A DNA stretch of 64,000 nt from Larkinella knui (GTDB lineage Bacteria; Bacteroidota; Bacteroidia; Cytophagales; Spirosomataceae). Location of the stretch: positions 1,161,257-1,225,256 of the forward strand of contig NZ_RQJP01000002.1 of NCBI RefSeq assembly GCF_003858645.1, given 5' to 3'. A model generated the notes under the pieces. That model ran no database searches. It saw only the letters and a list, made by a program, of their open reading frames with translations, and was not told the origin of the DNA. A program made the translations under genes and the position numbers. Positions 17,541-26,411 of the stretch are shown one piece after another (the first letter of the stretch is position 1; each line of letters opens with the position of its first letter).

Positions 17541-19722
17541 CTACGGGTTTGTTTTATCCATGCTGGCCTCGCTTTCCGTTGGTTTCGCGCAGCAAACCTG
17601 GCCGCTGGTTTATGAGATCAAGTCGGACTCTACACTCCTGCGTCTCGACACCGCCCATTTTCAGGTTCTGGAAGACCGCGCGGGTAAGTATACGCTCGAA
17701 GACGTACAGCGTAGTTCGGCCTTCCGATTTGATTCCTACTACAACCAAAATCGAAGTTCTCACGTGTACTGGAAGCGGATGCGGATCAAAAATGCGATGC
17801 CGCGCAACCTGAATCTGTACCTCTGTGATTTCAATGCCAGTTTCCTGGAAATGTATCACCAGGATTCCACCGGGCGTTGGCAGCACCAGCGCACCGGCGA
17901 GCTGATTCCGGAAAGCCAGCTTCCGGACCGAAACGGAAATAAGGAACGAAACCGGCTCTTTTTTCATCTGCGTTCCGGCGAGCAAACCACGCTCTACCAG
18001 CGTTCCGAAAATCCATTCTGGCGAATGCCGCTGGTGTATATTTCACCCGAGTTGCAATCAGAGGAAAACCGCATTCAATCCGTTTATCAATCGATCCGGG
18101 TTAAAAACGGCTGGGAAGACTTCTTTTTTGATGGAATCATGATCGGGATTCTTCTGCTGGCGGTGTGTTATAACCTCTTTATTTTTATTACGATCCGAGA
18201 CAAGGTTTATCTTTATTTTAGTATTTGCCTGTTATTCTTCACGTTAGACCGAAACGCGTTCCGTATCCAGCTGGCTTTTTTTGAAGAGCAGCCGTATGAG
18301 TTCAAGATGTTGAACGTTTTTTTCTTTATCATTTTTTACATCTTTTTCATCCAGTCGCTCCGGAATTTTATCCAGTCTGCACCGGCTTTGGCCCGATTGA
18401 ACCGGGCCATTACTTTTTTTCTGGGACTGACGGCACTGGCGAACGTGATTCAGTTTTTTATGTATACGATTCCCGGTTTTCCAATCGATGATCTTCTTCT
18501 CCTGATTGAGATATTAATCCGAATCGTGTACGTTCTGTGTAGCATCGGTATTCTGAAAATGATCCGACGCGGATCGCCCGAAGCCCGGTTTGCTTTGCTG
18601 GCTACGACTCCTCTTTTCACGTTCTGGCTCGCCACATTGATGACGCAACTGTTGGGCCGGTTCTTTAACGTCAACGTTCCGAATTCCGTCTGGAACTGGG
18701 TTGAATATGCAGAACAGTTCTGCTTTGCCTGGCTGATTATTTTCTTTTCCGGAGCCCTTCTCAACCGGTATAATCTGGTTCGCGAGCGGGTGGCCCAACA
18801 GGCCATTGAGAAAGAGCAGCTCGAAAAAGAGCGCGAAATTGAACGAAACCGCATCATTGCCAACCAGAACGAGTTGCTGGAGCAGCAGGTGAAAGAGCGT
18901 ACTGCCGAATTACAAACTTCACTCGAAAATCTGAAAACAACGCAGAATCAACTCATCCAAAAGGAGAAACTGGCTTCGTTGGGCGAATTGACGGCCGGTA
19001 TTGCGCATGAAATTCAGAATCCGCTGAACTTTGTCAACAATTTCTCGGAAGTGAGCACCGAACTGGTAAACGAGCTTGATGAGGAACAACAGAAACCGGA
19101 TCGCGACCCCGAATTAGAGAAGGAATTGCTGGGGGATTTAAAGCAGAATCTCCAGAAAATCAGTCACCACGGCGGTCGCGCCAGCCAGATCGTCCGGAAT
19201 ATGCTGGCCCATTCCCGCACAACCGCCGGCGAACGCCAGCCCACCAACCTCAACGCCCTTTGTGATGAATACCTGCGGCTGGCCTACCACGGGCTGCGGG
19301 CGAAAGACAATACGTTCAATTGCGAATTAAAAACGGATTTTGATCCGACCATCGGATTGGTGAAACTCGTGCCGCAGGAAATTGGACGCGTATTCCTGAA
19401 TCTGTTCAATAATGCTTTTTATACCGTTCACGAAAAGCAGAAAGCGGCTTCGGCTTCCTACCAGCCCACGGTCAGAGTGCAGACAAAATCCATCAACAAT
19501 ACGATCGAAATCCGGATTATTGATAACGGATTGGGGATGACTGCGGAAGTGAAGGAGAAACTGTTTCAGCCTTTTTTCACGACGAAACCCACCGGCGAAG
19601 GCACCGGTTTGGGCCTTTCGCTGAGTTACGATATCATCACCAAAGGCCACGGTGGCAGGCTAACGGTGGAAAGTGAACTGGGGAAAGGATCGGAGTTTAC
19701 CATCGTTCTACCCGTTACCTGA
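17530..19722 (+). CDS. Membrane sensor histidine kinase with 7TM (7TMR-DISM-type) input
   Basis: About 730 residues. Signal peptide (YGFVLSMLASLSVGFA), a periplasmic jelly-roll-like sensory domain (about 25-190, 7TMR-DISMED2-like), then seven hydrophobic helices (about 205-410), a coiled coil rich in Glu/Gln/Arg (about 420-480), a HisKA dimerisation domain with the phospho-accepting His at about 493 (TAGIAHEIQNPLNF), and a HATPase_c domain ending at the C terminus (N box NLFNNAFYTV, G1 DNGLGM, G2 GEGTGLGLSLSYDI). No receiver domain is attached and no response regulator is adjacent. An ATG at 17467 overlapping the mlaF stop is the alternative start, but those extra residues are repeat-derived. 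The ligand is unknown; the DISMED2 fold suggests a carbohydrate-like molecule in other members. Confidence 0.85.
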   Translation: MVHCYGFVLSMLASLSVGFAQQTWPLVYEIKSDSTLLRLDTAHFQVLEDRAGKYTLEDVQRSSAFRFDSYYNQNRSSHVYWKRMRIKNAMPRNLNLYLCDFNASFLEMYHQDSTGRWQHQRTGELIPESQLPDRNGNKERNRLFFHLRSGEQTTLYQRSENPFWRMPLVYISPELQSEENRIQSVYQSIRVKNGWEDFFFDGIMIGILLLAVCYNLFIFITIRDKVYLYFSICLLFFTLDRNAFRIQLAFFEEQPYEFKMLNVFFFIIFYIFFIQSLRNFIQSAPALARLNRAITFFLGLTALANVIQFFMYTIPGFPIDDLLLLIEILIRIVYVLCSIGILKMIRRGSPEARFALLATTPLFTFWLATLMTQLLGRFFNVNVPNSVWNWVEYAEQFCFAWLIIFFSGALLNRYNLVRERVAQQAIEKEQLEKEREIERNRIIANQNELLEQQVKERTAELQTSLENLKTTQNQLIQKEKLASLGELTAGIAHEIQNPLNFVNNFSEVSTELVNELDEEQQKPDRDPELEKELLGDLKQNLQKISHHGGRASQIVRNMLAHSRTTAGERQPTNLNALCDEYLRLAYHGLRAKDNTFNCELKTDFDPTIGLVKLVPQEIGRVFLNLFNNAFYTVHEKQKAASASYQPTVRVQTKSINNTIEIRIIDNGLGMTAEVKEKLFQPFFTTKPTGEGTGLGLSLSYDIITKGHGGRLTVESELGKGSEFTIVLPVT

Positions 19723-19743
19723 TTCGCCAAAATCGATGTTTCG

Positions 19744-21297
19744 CTAGTCGTTCTTCACAATTCGAGGTTCATTCTTCGAAGTCCCCCGGTTTCGCCACTT
19801 TGCCAGCAAAGGCGCAAAAGTTTTCCGCTCAATCACCACCATCGCTCCAATGTATAAGCCAAAAAGCAAAAGGTGGTAGGGCACGGCGATCCAGAGGTTG
19901 GAAATCTCAATCTGGGAGGTCATATAAATTAATAAGCCGCCACTAAACACGTAGATCAGTGCGGACGAAACGTCATACGGTACAGGATAATGCTTTTCAC
20001 CAAGCACATAACAGGTGACACACATCACCACGCTTGACGTCAGGAAGGCTACAGCGCACCCCATATAGCCCATAATGGGGATTAGTAACAAGTTCAGAGC
20101 CACCGTAACGGCTGCTCCGAGAGCGGTAATAACTGTCCCATAGGCAGTTTTATCACTCAGCTTGAACCAGAAAGAAATGTTATAATAAACGCCTAACACC
20201 AAATTGGCGAGCAGCAAAATGGGCACAATGCCCAGCCCCTGCCGATACGTTTTACCAATAAACAAGCCAATCCAATCCAGGTTCAGGCTGATACCGACCC
20301 AGATCATGACGCAGATTATAATGAACCATTTATTAACATCAGCCAGCAAACCGGGTGCGTTTTTGTCTTCGGCACGGGAGAAAAAGAACGGATCGGCCGC
20401 AAATTTGAACGACTGAATCGCCAGCGCCATAAAAACGGAGAGTTTATAGCAGTTTCCGTAAATGCCGAGGGCATCTTCCGACGTCAGCCCCGGATAAAAA
20501 CCGTCCGGCAACAGGGGACGCAAAAACCAGCGATCCGTCAGCATATTGACGTTGCCGGCCAATGTGGTCAGCATGAGCGGAAAGGAATACGCCAGCAAAA
20601 TCCGTACCTGTTGCTTATCGAGTTGAAACCGGAATCCCGTAAACGTTTTGAGCAACAACGGAAAATACACCAGATTAGCGATCAGATTTGCCAGAAAAAT
20701 GTAACCGGGTCCGATGGTCGGATCGTAGAACAGATCCACGAAGGGTTGCAGAAAAGTCAGATATTCGCCGTTGTAAATCTGCGGGCAAATCACCAGAAAA
20801 AAAACATTCAAAAAAATATTGACGACAATACTGATCAGTTTGGCTTTTACAAACTGCCGGGCTTTGTTCTCGACCCGCAGCCGGGCAAACGGAATCGATA
20901 CGATGGCATCCGTTGCCACAATCATGGCGACCCAGGTAATGAACTTCTGCTGGCCGGGATAATCCAGCCAAACGGCGATCTGAGGTGATAAAACGGCAAT
21001 CAGAATTGTTGCTATAATGCTGACAGTCAGAACAATACTGAGCGTTTCGTTAAATACCCGCTGTTTATCTTCTTTCTGACGGGTGGCATACCGAAAAAAA
21101 GCCGTCTCCATACTTAACGTATAAATCAACAGCAAAACCGGCACATAGGAAAACAGTTCGACATTCGAGGACAGTTCACCGGGACGCGGAAACACCCGGG
21201 TGTGTAAAAACACCATCAACCAATACAGCATCCGTCCCAGAATGGTGCTGACCCCATACAGGGCGGTATCGCTCGCCAATTTTTTAAATGCACTCAT
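19744..21297 (-). CDS. Polysaccharide biosynthesis flippase (MATE/Wzx-like, MurJ-superfamily)
   Basis: A 517-residue membrane protein with about 14 hydrophobic helices and the N-terminal amphipathic KKLASDTALYGVSTILGRM typical of polysaccharide-synthesis (Polysacc_synt) exporters. Such proteins flip undecaprenyl-linked oligosaccharide or related lipids across the inner membrane. The start is the ATG at 21297; six further upstream codons have no support. The C-terminal tail is basic. Convergent with the sensor kinase; no glycosyltransferase cluster surrounds it, though gmd and the sugar dehydrogenase elsewhere in the window may supply the same surface polymer. Confidence 0.85.
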   Translation of the reverse strand: MSAFKKLASDTALYGVSTILGRMLYWLMVFLHTRVFPRPGELSSNVELFSYVPVLLLIYTLSMETAFFRYATRQKEDKQRVFNETLSIVLTVSIIATILIAVLSPQIAVWLDYPGQQKFITWVAMIVATDAIVSIPFARLRVENKARQFVKAKLISIVVNIFLNVFFLVICPQIYNGEYLTFLQPFVDLFYDPTIGPGYIFLANLIANLVYFPLLLKTFTGFRFQLDKQQVRILLAYSFPLMLTTLAGNVNMLTDRWFLRPLLPDGFYPGLTSEDALGIYGNCYKLSVFMALAIQSFKFAADPFFFSRAEDKNAPGLLADVNKWFIIICVMIWVGISLNLDWIGLFIGKTYRQGLGIVPILLLANLVLGVYYNISFWFKLSDKTAYGTVITALGAAVTVALNLLLIPIMGYMGCAVAFLTSSVVMCVTCYVLGEKHYPVPYDVSSALIYVFSGGLLIYMTSQIEISNLWIAVPYHLLLFGLYIGAMVVIERKTFAPLLAKWRNRGTSKNEPRIVKND

Positions 21298-21686
21298 ACG
21301 ATTTCGTTCCCGCAAAGATAGGCGTTCCGGCCATACTCTTTTGTGTTTTTGTCGTGCCCTTCCGGTTCAGGCTAAAAACGGAATTTCTCGGAAAAAACCG
21401 GCTTTTTCCCGGGTTTTCCCGAGAAAAAATGAAGTCGCTCATTATTTTGAAAAATAGCACCATAATTTTTCATAGCGTAAACTATTTGCCAGGCTTCGGC
21501 GTTTTCTATTCAATTGCGTCATTCAACAAATTCCTGCTGATCTCCGGCGGGATTTTTCATTTCTGCCGATCCCGTTTTCTGCCCCGATTTTCCGCCAATA
21601 ATTTCAACTTCTATTCGTTAAAATGTATAGCCAATCGATAAATCGTTAACTTGGCGACAAACACAGCATATCGTTACAGTACTAAT
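21298..21686. other. Divergent intergenic region between flippase and porE-like genes
   Basis: About 390 bp. A minus-strand -7-like TATCTTTG (21313-21320) sits 16 bases before the flippase ATG. The rest includes a local run of AAAACCGG/CCCGGGTTTTCCCGAG with short inverted repeats (21385-21425) but no gene that I can support. Confidence 0.55.
21313..21320 (-). promoter_or_regulatory. Putative -7 box for the flippase gene
   Basis: Minus strand TATCTTTG, exact TAnnTTTG, 16 bases upstream of the ATG at 21297. No TTG partner at 17-23 bases, so it is a half-promoter call. Confidence 0.4.
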
Positions 21687-23675
21687 ATGAAAATCAGTAC
21701 CTCCTATTCCCTGCTGGTGGCGCTGGGGTTGGCCGTAGGGCTGGCTGGATGCAACTCGGCCATGCAGGTGTATAAAAAAGGCGTTCGACAATTCGAACAA
21801 GGGGAATACAACCTGGCTATTGATAATTTACAGAAAGCCGCCAATGGCAAAGGAGTTAGCGATGTCGCCCGGCTCAACTACCTGCTGGCCGAATCCTACC
21901 GTTTGTCGAACCGCTTCCCGCAGGCGGCCCCTTTTTACCAGAAAGCCATCGAGGCTGGCATCGCGGAACCTAACGCCAAAATGTATTACGCTTACGCGCT
22001 CAAGGCGCAGGGCCGTTATCCCGAAGCATTAACCCAACTCGATCAATACGTTGCCACCAAACCGTCCAGCAAAGTCAACCTGGAAAAAGCCCGGCGCGAA
22101 GCGGAAACCCTGCGGGCTATCGACCTGATCAGTCAGAAGAAAATCGCTTTTCAGCCCAAAAACATCGGGGCATTGAATTCGCCGGGTTCCGAATACGGCC
22201 CGGTAGTGCGCGGAGATGAACTGATTTTTACGTCGTCGCGGAAGGAGAAAGTCTATAAGAACAACGGTCTGCCAATGACCGGTATTTATAAAATCAAACT
22301 GGCCCAGAAACCCGACGAAACCGGAAACAATCCCCAGCAGTTCAGCGCCAACATCTTTAAGGACGACGCCAACGAGGGCACACCCGCGTTTTCGAAAGAC
22401 GGAAAAATCATGATTTTTGCGCGGGGCAATAACGGAAAACGCAAAGGCGGTCTGGACGTTGACCTGTATATCAGCCGGTTAACAGACAACACGTGGAGCG
22501 ATCCCTTGCGGCTTCCCATCAGCGACTCGACGGCCTGGGACGGTAGCCCGGCCTTTTCGGCGGATGGCAAAACCCTGTATTTTGCGTCGAACCGGGCCGG
22601 AACCGTAGGCGGTATTGACCTGTACCGTACCAATATGGACGCGTCGGGGCGCTTCAGCCGCCCGGTCAATATGGGCCGTGACATCAATACGCCGGGTGAC
22701 GAAATGTTCCCGTATGTTGCCGAAGACGGCAAACTGTATTTTGCTTCTGACGGGCATCCGGGTTTGGGCAAACTCGATATTTTTGTCGCTACGCGCTCAC
22801 AAGGCATCATTTCAGTTGAAAATCTGGGCGTTCCGGTCAATTCCCCGGCGGATGATTTTGGCTTGTTCCTGGTCGAAAAAGACAAAGGCTATTTTGCGTC
22901 GAACCGCGAAGGCGGGAAAGGCGACGATGATATTTATTATTTCGACGACTCCGAATCGACAACGGAAAAACCGCCACTAGCCTCCAATACGCCGTCCGAA
23001 GCTCCAAAACGAGTCCGGTATTTTATTGCAGGTACGGTTTCGGAAAATGCGTCGCCACAGGCGCCGTTGGACTCGGCAAAAGTGCGCATTATCGAGGATG
23101 GCGTCGAAACGCCAATTGCGGAAGCGTTGACGAGCAATCCGGGCACATTCGGAAAATACCCGTTGAAAGAAGGCAAAGACTACACCATCTTGGTCGAACG
23201 GCCCGGTTATCTGACCAAACGGGAACAGTTTACGATGCAGGGCCGGAGCATTCCGCCAATCTTCCTGAAAAAAGCCGAAACCGACACTACCTTCGAAGTG
23301 CCGATTCTGCTCGACAAAGTGTCGCTGGGCAAGACGTTTGTGCTGGAAAATATTTATTACGATCTGGATAAATACGCCATCCGCCCCGACGCGGCCGAAG
23401 AACTGGATAAGTTGGTCACTATTTTAAAAGACAACCCGACGCTCAAAATTGAGTTGAGTTCCCACACAGACGTTCGGGCTGCCGACGCCTACAACATCCG
23501 TCTGTCGCAAAACCGGGCCAAAGCCGCCGTCGATTACATCGTTTCGAAAGGCATCGAAGCCGACCGCCTGATTGCCAAAGGCTACGGCGAAACGCAACTG
23601 ATTGTTAAAAACGCCAAAACGGAGGACGAACACCAGCGCAACCGCCGAACGGAGTTCAAAATTCTAAGTTTTTAA
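21687..23675 (+). CDS. porE: PorE-like outer-membrane lipoprotein (TPR, beta-propeller, CRD, OmpA)
   Basis: 662 residues with the lipobox GLAGC (Cys22). Order of domains: TPR-like helices (about 30-130), a PD40/WD40-like propeller (about 150-420; repeats such as TPAFSKDGKIMIFAR, SPAFSADGKTLYFAS, KLYFASDGHPGLG), a carboxypeptidase-regulatory-like beta-sandwich (about 445-540), and a C-terminal OmpA peptidoglycan-binding domain (about 550-660: YYDLDKYAIRPDAAEELDKL, HTDVRA, NRRTEFKI). This order matches the type IX secretion component PorE of Porphyromonas, which anchors the system to peptidoglycan; other OmpA lipoproteins of the phylum share it, so the gene name is tentative. The ATG at 21687 is required for the signal peptide; a start 12 codons upstream would spoil it. 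Confidence 0.85.
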   Translation: MKISTSYSLLVALGLAVGLAGCNSAMQVYKKGVRQFEQGEYNLAIDNLQKAANGKGVSDVARLNYLLAESYRLSNRFPQAAPFYQKAIEAGIAEPNAKMYYAYALKAQGRYPEALTQLDQYVATKPSSKVNLEKARREAETLRAIDLISQKKIAFQPKNIGALNSPGSEYGPVVRGDELIFTSSRKEKVYKNNGLPMTGIYKIKLAQKPDETGNNPQQFSANIFKDDANEGTPAFSKDGKIMIFARGNNGKRKGGLDVDLYISRLTDNTWSDPLRLPISDSTAWDGSPAFSADGKTLYFASNRAGTVGGIDLYRTNMDASGRFSRPVNMGRDINTPGDEMFPYVAEDGKLYFASDGHPGLGKLDIFVATRSQGIISVENLGVPVNSPADDFGLFLVEKDKGYFASNREGGKGDDDIYYFDDSESTTEKPPLASNTPSEAPKRVRYFIAGTVSENASPQAPLDSAKVRIIEDGVETPIAEALTSNPGTFGKYPLKEGKDYTILVERPGYLTKREQFTMQGRSIPPIFLKKAETDTTFEVPILLDKVSLGKTFVLENIYYDLDKYAIRPDAAEELDKLVTILKDNPTLKIELSSHTDVRAADAYNIRLSQNRAKAAVDYIVSKGIEADRLIAKGYGETQLIVKNAKTEDEHQRNRRTEFKILSF

Positions 23676-23708
23676 GAATCAGCGGTTTCAAACAACGGGA
23701 TAAATTTT

Positions 23709-23812
23709 AAGTTTACGGTTTACGGTTTTTGGTTTACGGTTTACGGTGGCTGACGCATTCATTCTTAGCTTGCGTCAGCCACCGTAAACCAAAAACCGTA
23801 AACCGTAAACTT
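23709..23812. repeat. Asymmetric long inverted repeat (GTTTACGG/GGTGGCTGACGC family)
   Basis: The right arm (23771-23812, 42 bases) pairs completely with the left arm (23709-23757), except that the left arm has one extra TTTACGG heptamer. Loop TTCATTCTTAGCT-like, 13 bases. It shares the tip GGTGGCTGACGC and the GTTTACGG/GGTTT words with the repeats at 33875 and 43412. The TspO-like ATG begins 8 bases after the right arm. Confidence 0.9.
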
Positions 23813-23819
23813 TTTTAAT

Positions 23820-24602
23820 ATGAAAAACGATAAACTCCGGCAATTCCTCGTTGTCTTTGTCATCCTGTCAACCATCATCATGAATTACCTGTCGAACGCT
23901 TTGCCGTTCGGCGGACAGACCAACGGCCAGGTATCGAATAAGTATTTTACTGCGTTTACCCCGGCCGGTTTTGCCTTTTCAATTTGGGGCGTTATCTATT
24001 TGGGGTTGCTTGGCTTTGCCATTTACCAGGCGCTGCCATCGCAGCGAACCAATCCGCGCTTTCGTGCCACGGGCTTACTGGTTATGCTGAATGGTGTTTT
24101 CAATAGTTTATGGCTGCCCATTTTTCAGAACGAGTGGCTTTTTGTTTCCGTCCTGTTCATTGCCGGTATTTTATACACTCTTTACGGCATCAACGTCGGC
24201 CTGCGTCTAAAGGCACCGGAAGTGCCCGCAGTTGAAAAATGGCTCGCCCGGGTTCCCTATGGCCTTTATTTCGGTTGGGTAACGGTTGCCACCATTGCCA
24301 ATGTCTGTGTCTGGCTTAAATCGACAAACTGGAATGGCTGGGGCATCAGCGGTCCGGTATGGGCTCAGATATTGATCGTTGTCGGCCTGGCTATCGGCTT
24401 ATTCGTCTTTAACCGGATGCGGATTTTTTCGTATTTACTGGTTTTTGTCTGGGCGTTTTCGGCCATTGCCGTCGGGCAACAGGGAAACGGTTCGGTATCG
24501 CTGGTGGCTGCTGCGGGCGCTAGTATTGCCGCCATCGTGTGGCTTTTCAGTTATTTTCAACGCCCCAAGTCGCCATCCCATCCGGCCCCTTCGTTTAGGT
24601 GA
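23820..24602 (+). CDS. Tryptophan-rich sensory protein (TspO/MBR-related)
   Basis: A 260-residue integral membrane protein, about seven hydrophobic segments, with aromatic-rich turns (FAFSIWGVIYLGL, NSLWLPIFQNEWLF, WNGWGISGPVW). It is the longer bacterial relative of TspO, which binds porphyrins and other hydrophobic ligands; canonical TspO is about 160 residues with five helices, so the binding role is only inferred. The C terminus is basic and Pro/Ser-rich (QRPKSPSHPAP). No catalytic motif is visible. The ATG at 23820 follows the palindromic repeat directly, so the hairpin would lie in the 5' leader. Confidence 0.75.
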   Translation: MKNDKLRQFLVVFVILSTIIMNYLSNALPFGGQTNGQVSNKYFTAFTPAGFAFSIWGVIYLGLLGFAIYQALPSQRTNPRFRATGLLVMLNGVFNSLWLPIFQNEWLFVSVLFIAGILYTLYGINVGLRLKAPEVPAVEKWLARVPYGLYFGWVTVATIANVCVWLKSTNWNGWGISGPVWAQILIVVGLAIGLFVFNRMRIFSYLLVFVWAFSAIAVGQQGNGSVSLVAAAGASIAAIVWLFSYFQRPKSPSHPAPSFR

Positions 24603-24614
24603 TTCGGCCGGACG

Positions 24615-24771
24615 GGATTCCCGTTGTCGCTCGCGTGTCGCGAGTGAGAAATAGAAAAAGGGCTTCCAGCCCGAAGCCGGCTTTTGGCGTAACATTTAGA
24701 CCAGGACGAGACGGGCCGGAGGCCCTGATGATACGAGTCACTCGCGACACGCGAGCGATAACCGGGAATCC
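24615..24771. repeat. 157-bp palindromic element (REP/MITE-like) before the AAA ATPase gene
   Basis: Terminal arms 24615-24647 and 24738-24771 pair at about 31 of 34 positions (GGATTCCC...CGCTCGCGTGTCGCGAGTGA). Inside are further short hairpins (GGGCTTCCAGCCC, GGGCCGGAGGCCC). It shifts the local base composition to high GC and creates a spurious 75-codon extension to the next gene. Confidence 0.8.
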
Positions 24772-24823
24772 GATTTATTCAGGTTTTTTTGCACGTTTGC
24801 AGTCATTCAACGAATTTTACAGA

Positions 24824-25870
24824 ATGTCATGGAAACTAACTGCCGACCAGTATAAATTTTCGCCAGACGACGACGATTTTCCCAATGTGTATTATTTCGT
24901 TCAGCAGTTTGGTACCTTTCCGAATCAACTCATCTGCCGCCATCAATTTGAAATAACCTTACCCGACTTTCTGACGCAACAGCGATTTGTCAAGGTGCAT
25001 GAACGGACGGATTTGTTTACCAGGCAGGAAGAACATTCGTTTTGGGCCCATCCCGAAGGTGTTTTGCTGCGGCTGCATTATTTGCCCGCCATGAAAGCCT
25101 ATTCGATGCTGGGCAGTTACAGCAGCCGCGAAGTTCTCGACCGGGTTTTAACCGGTCTGGATGCCTACAAGATTCCGGATCCGGACAATTCGCTCGGCAA
25201 GGTGGGGTTGATTACGCAGCAGTATAACGAACTGATTGTGGAGGAAACCCAGTTGAAACTCCTGCCGCTCGATCTGGAAAAGCACTACAATGACGACTTG
25301 CAGCCGGTTTACGACAAATTGATTCAGCGACTGAATACCAACGGCGAAAAAGGGTTGATCATTCTGCACGGAAAACCGGGAACGGGTAAAACCAACCTCA
25401 TCCGCCACCTGACGACGCAGCTCACCAAGCAGGTACTGGTGTTGCCGCCCCAACTGGTCGAAGTGATGACGCAGCCGGGTTTCATACCGTTTTTGCTCGA
25501 ACAACGCAACTCGATTCTGGTCATCGAAGAAGCGGAACAGGTGCTGATGGACCGGGAAAACGATGTTCGGAATGCCGCCGTCTCCAACCTGCTGAACCTG
25601 ACCGATGGCTTGCTGGCCGACTGCCTGGCGATTCAGATCATCTGTACGTTCAACACCGACATCAAGCGGCTCGATCCGGCGCTGTTGCGGAAAGGGCGAC
25701 TCATTGCCCGCTACGAATTTGGGGAACTGGCCGTCGACAAAGCCAACCGGTTGCTGGAAGAACGCGCCCTCGAATTCCGCACGAAGCAGCCCATGACCCT
25801 GGCCGATATCTACCATCTGGAAGAAGAAGTTCACTTTGCCAAAAAAACGAACCGGGCGATTGGCTTTTAA
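24824..25870 (+). CDS. AAA-family ATPase
   Basis: A 348-residue protein. The N-terminal half (about 1-170) has no family I recognise. The second half is an AAA module: Walker A HGKPGTGKTN (about 181-190), Walker B ILVIEEAEQVL (about 230-240), a sensor-1-like asparagine in IICTFNTD and an arginine-rich LLRKGRLIARYEF (sensor/arginine finger region). Walker B ends in Glu-Glu instead of Asp-Glu. It may be a chaperone or remodelling ATPase; partner unknown. The ATG at 24824 (MSWKLTADQ) is chosen because the frame upstream is only the palindromic element at 24615. It is followed by folK after 3 bp, so the two are co-transcribed. Confidence 0.8.
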   Translation: MSWKLTADQYKFSPDDDDFPNVYYFVQQFGTFPNQLICRHQFEITLPDFLTQQRFVKVHERTDLFTRQEEHSFWAHPEGVLLRLHYLPAMKAYSMLGSYSSREVLDRVLTGLDAYKIPDPDNSLGKVGLITQQYNELIVEETQLKLLPLDLEKHYNDDLQPVYDKLIQRLNTNGEKGLIILHGKPGTGKTNLIRHLTTQLTKQVLVLPPQLVEVMTQPGFIPFLLEQRNSILVIEEAEQVLMDRENDVRNAAVSNLLNLTDGLLADCLAIQIICTFNTDIKRLDPALLRKGRLIARYEFGELAVDKANRLLEERALEFRTKQPMTLADIYHLEEEVHFAKKTNRAIGF

Positions 25871-25873
25871 CCC

Positions 25874-26362
25874 ATGACCACCTACACGGTTTTTCTGCTG
25901 CTGGGAGCCAACCTGGGCGACCGGGCAGCCACGTTAGAACGGGCCACTGAAAATATTCAGACCGACCTGGGTCCGGTTTTAAAGCAATCGGCGCTCTACG
26001 AAACCGCGGCCTGGGGCGTCACCGATCAACCGGCTTTTTTGAACCAGGTGCTGAAAGTGCTGAGCGTTTTTCCGGCGGAAGAAATTCTGGAAAAAACCCA
26101 GGCCATCGAAAACCGCCTGGGGCGGGTTCGGCGCGAGAAATGGGGCAGCCGCGTCATCGACATCGATCTGCTGTACGTTGATGACCTGATCCTGAAAAAT
26201 GAAACGCTGACAATACCGCACCCTTTTCTCCACGAAAGACGGTTTACGCTGGTTCCGCTGGCCGAAATTGAACCGGAGTTTGTCCACCCGGTTTTTCAAA
26301 AAACCAACCGCCAATTGCTGGCGGAATGTATGGATGAAGGTGAGGTAGAAAAATGGGGTTAA
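25874..26362 (+). CDS. folK: 2-amino-4-hydroxy-6-hydroxymethyldihydropteridine diphosphokinase
   Basis: A 162-residue HPPK, full length. Family marks are LLLGANLGDRAATLERA at the N terminus, LYETAAWGVTDQPAFLNQVL, and the catalytic GSRVIDIDLLYVDD (two aspartates for magnesium) followed by IPHPFLHERRFTLVPLAEI. It transfers pyrophosphate from ATP to the pterin in folate synthesis. It starts 3 bp after the AAA ATPase gene. folP is not adjacent. Confidence 0.95.
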   Translation: MTTYTVFLLLGANLGDRAATLERATENIQTDLGPVLKQSALYETAAWGVTDQPAFLNQVLKVLSVFPAEEILEKTQAIENRLGRVRREKWGSRVIDIDLLYVDDLILKNETLTIPHPFLHERRFTLVPLAEIEPEFVHPVFQKTNRQLLAECMDEGEVEKWG

Positions 26363-26411
26363 TCCACCGGACAGCCTGATGAATTACCCCATGCTGCCCG
26401 CCGGTTTTGGG

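Noticed and set aside
24599..24823. N-terminal extension of the AAA ATPase
   Set aside because: These 75 codons are the palindromic element at 24615-24771, not protein.
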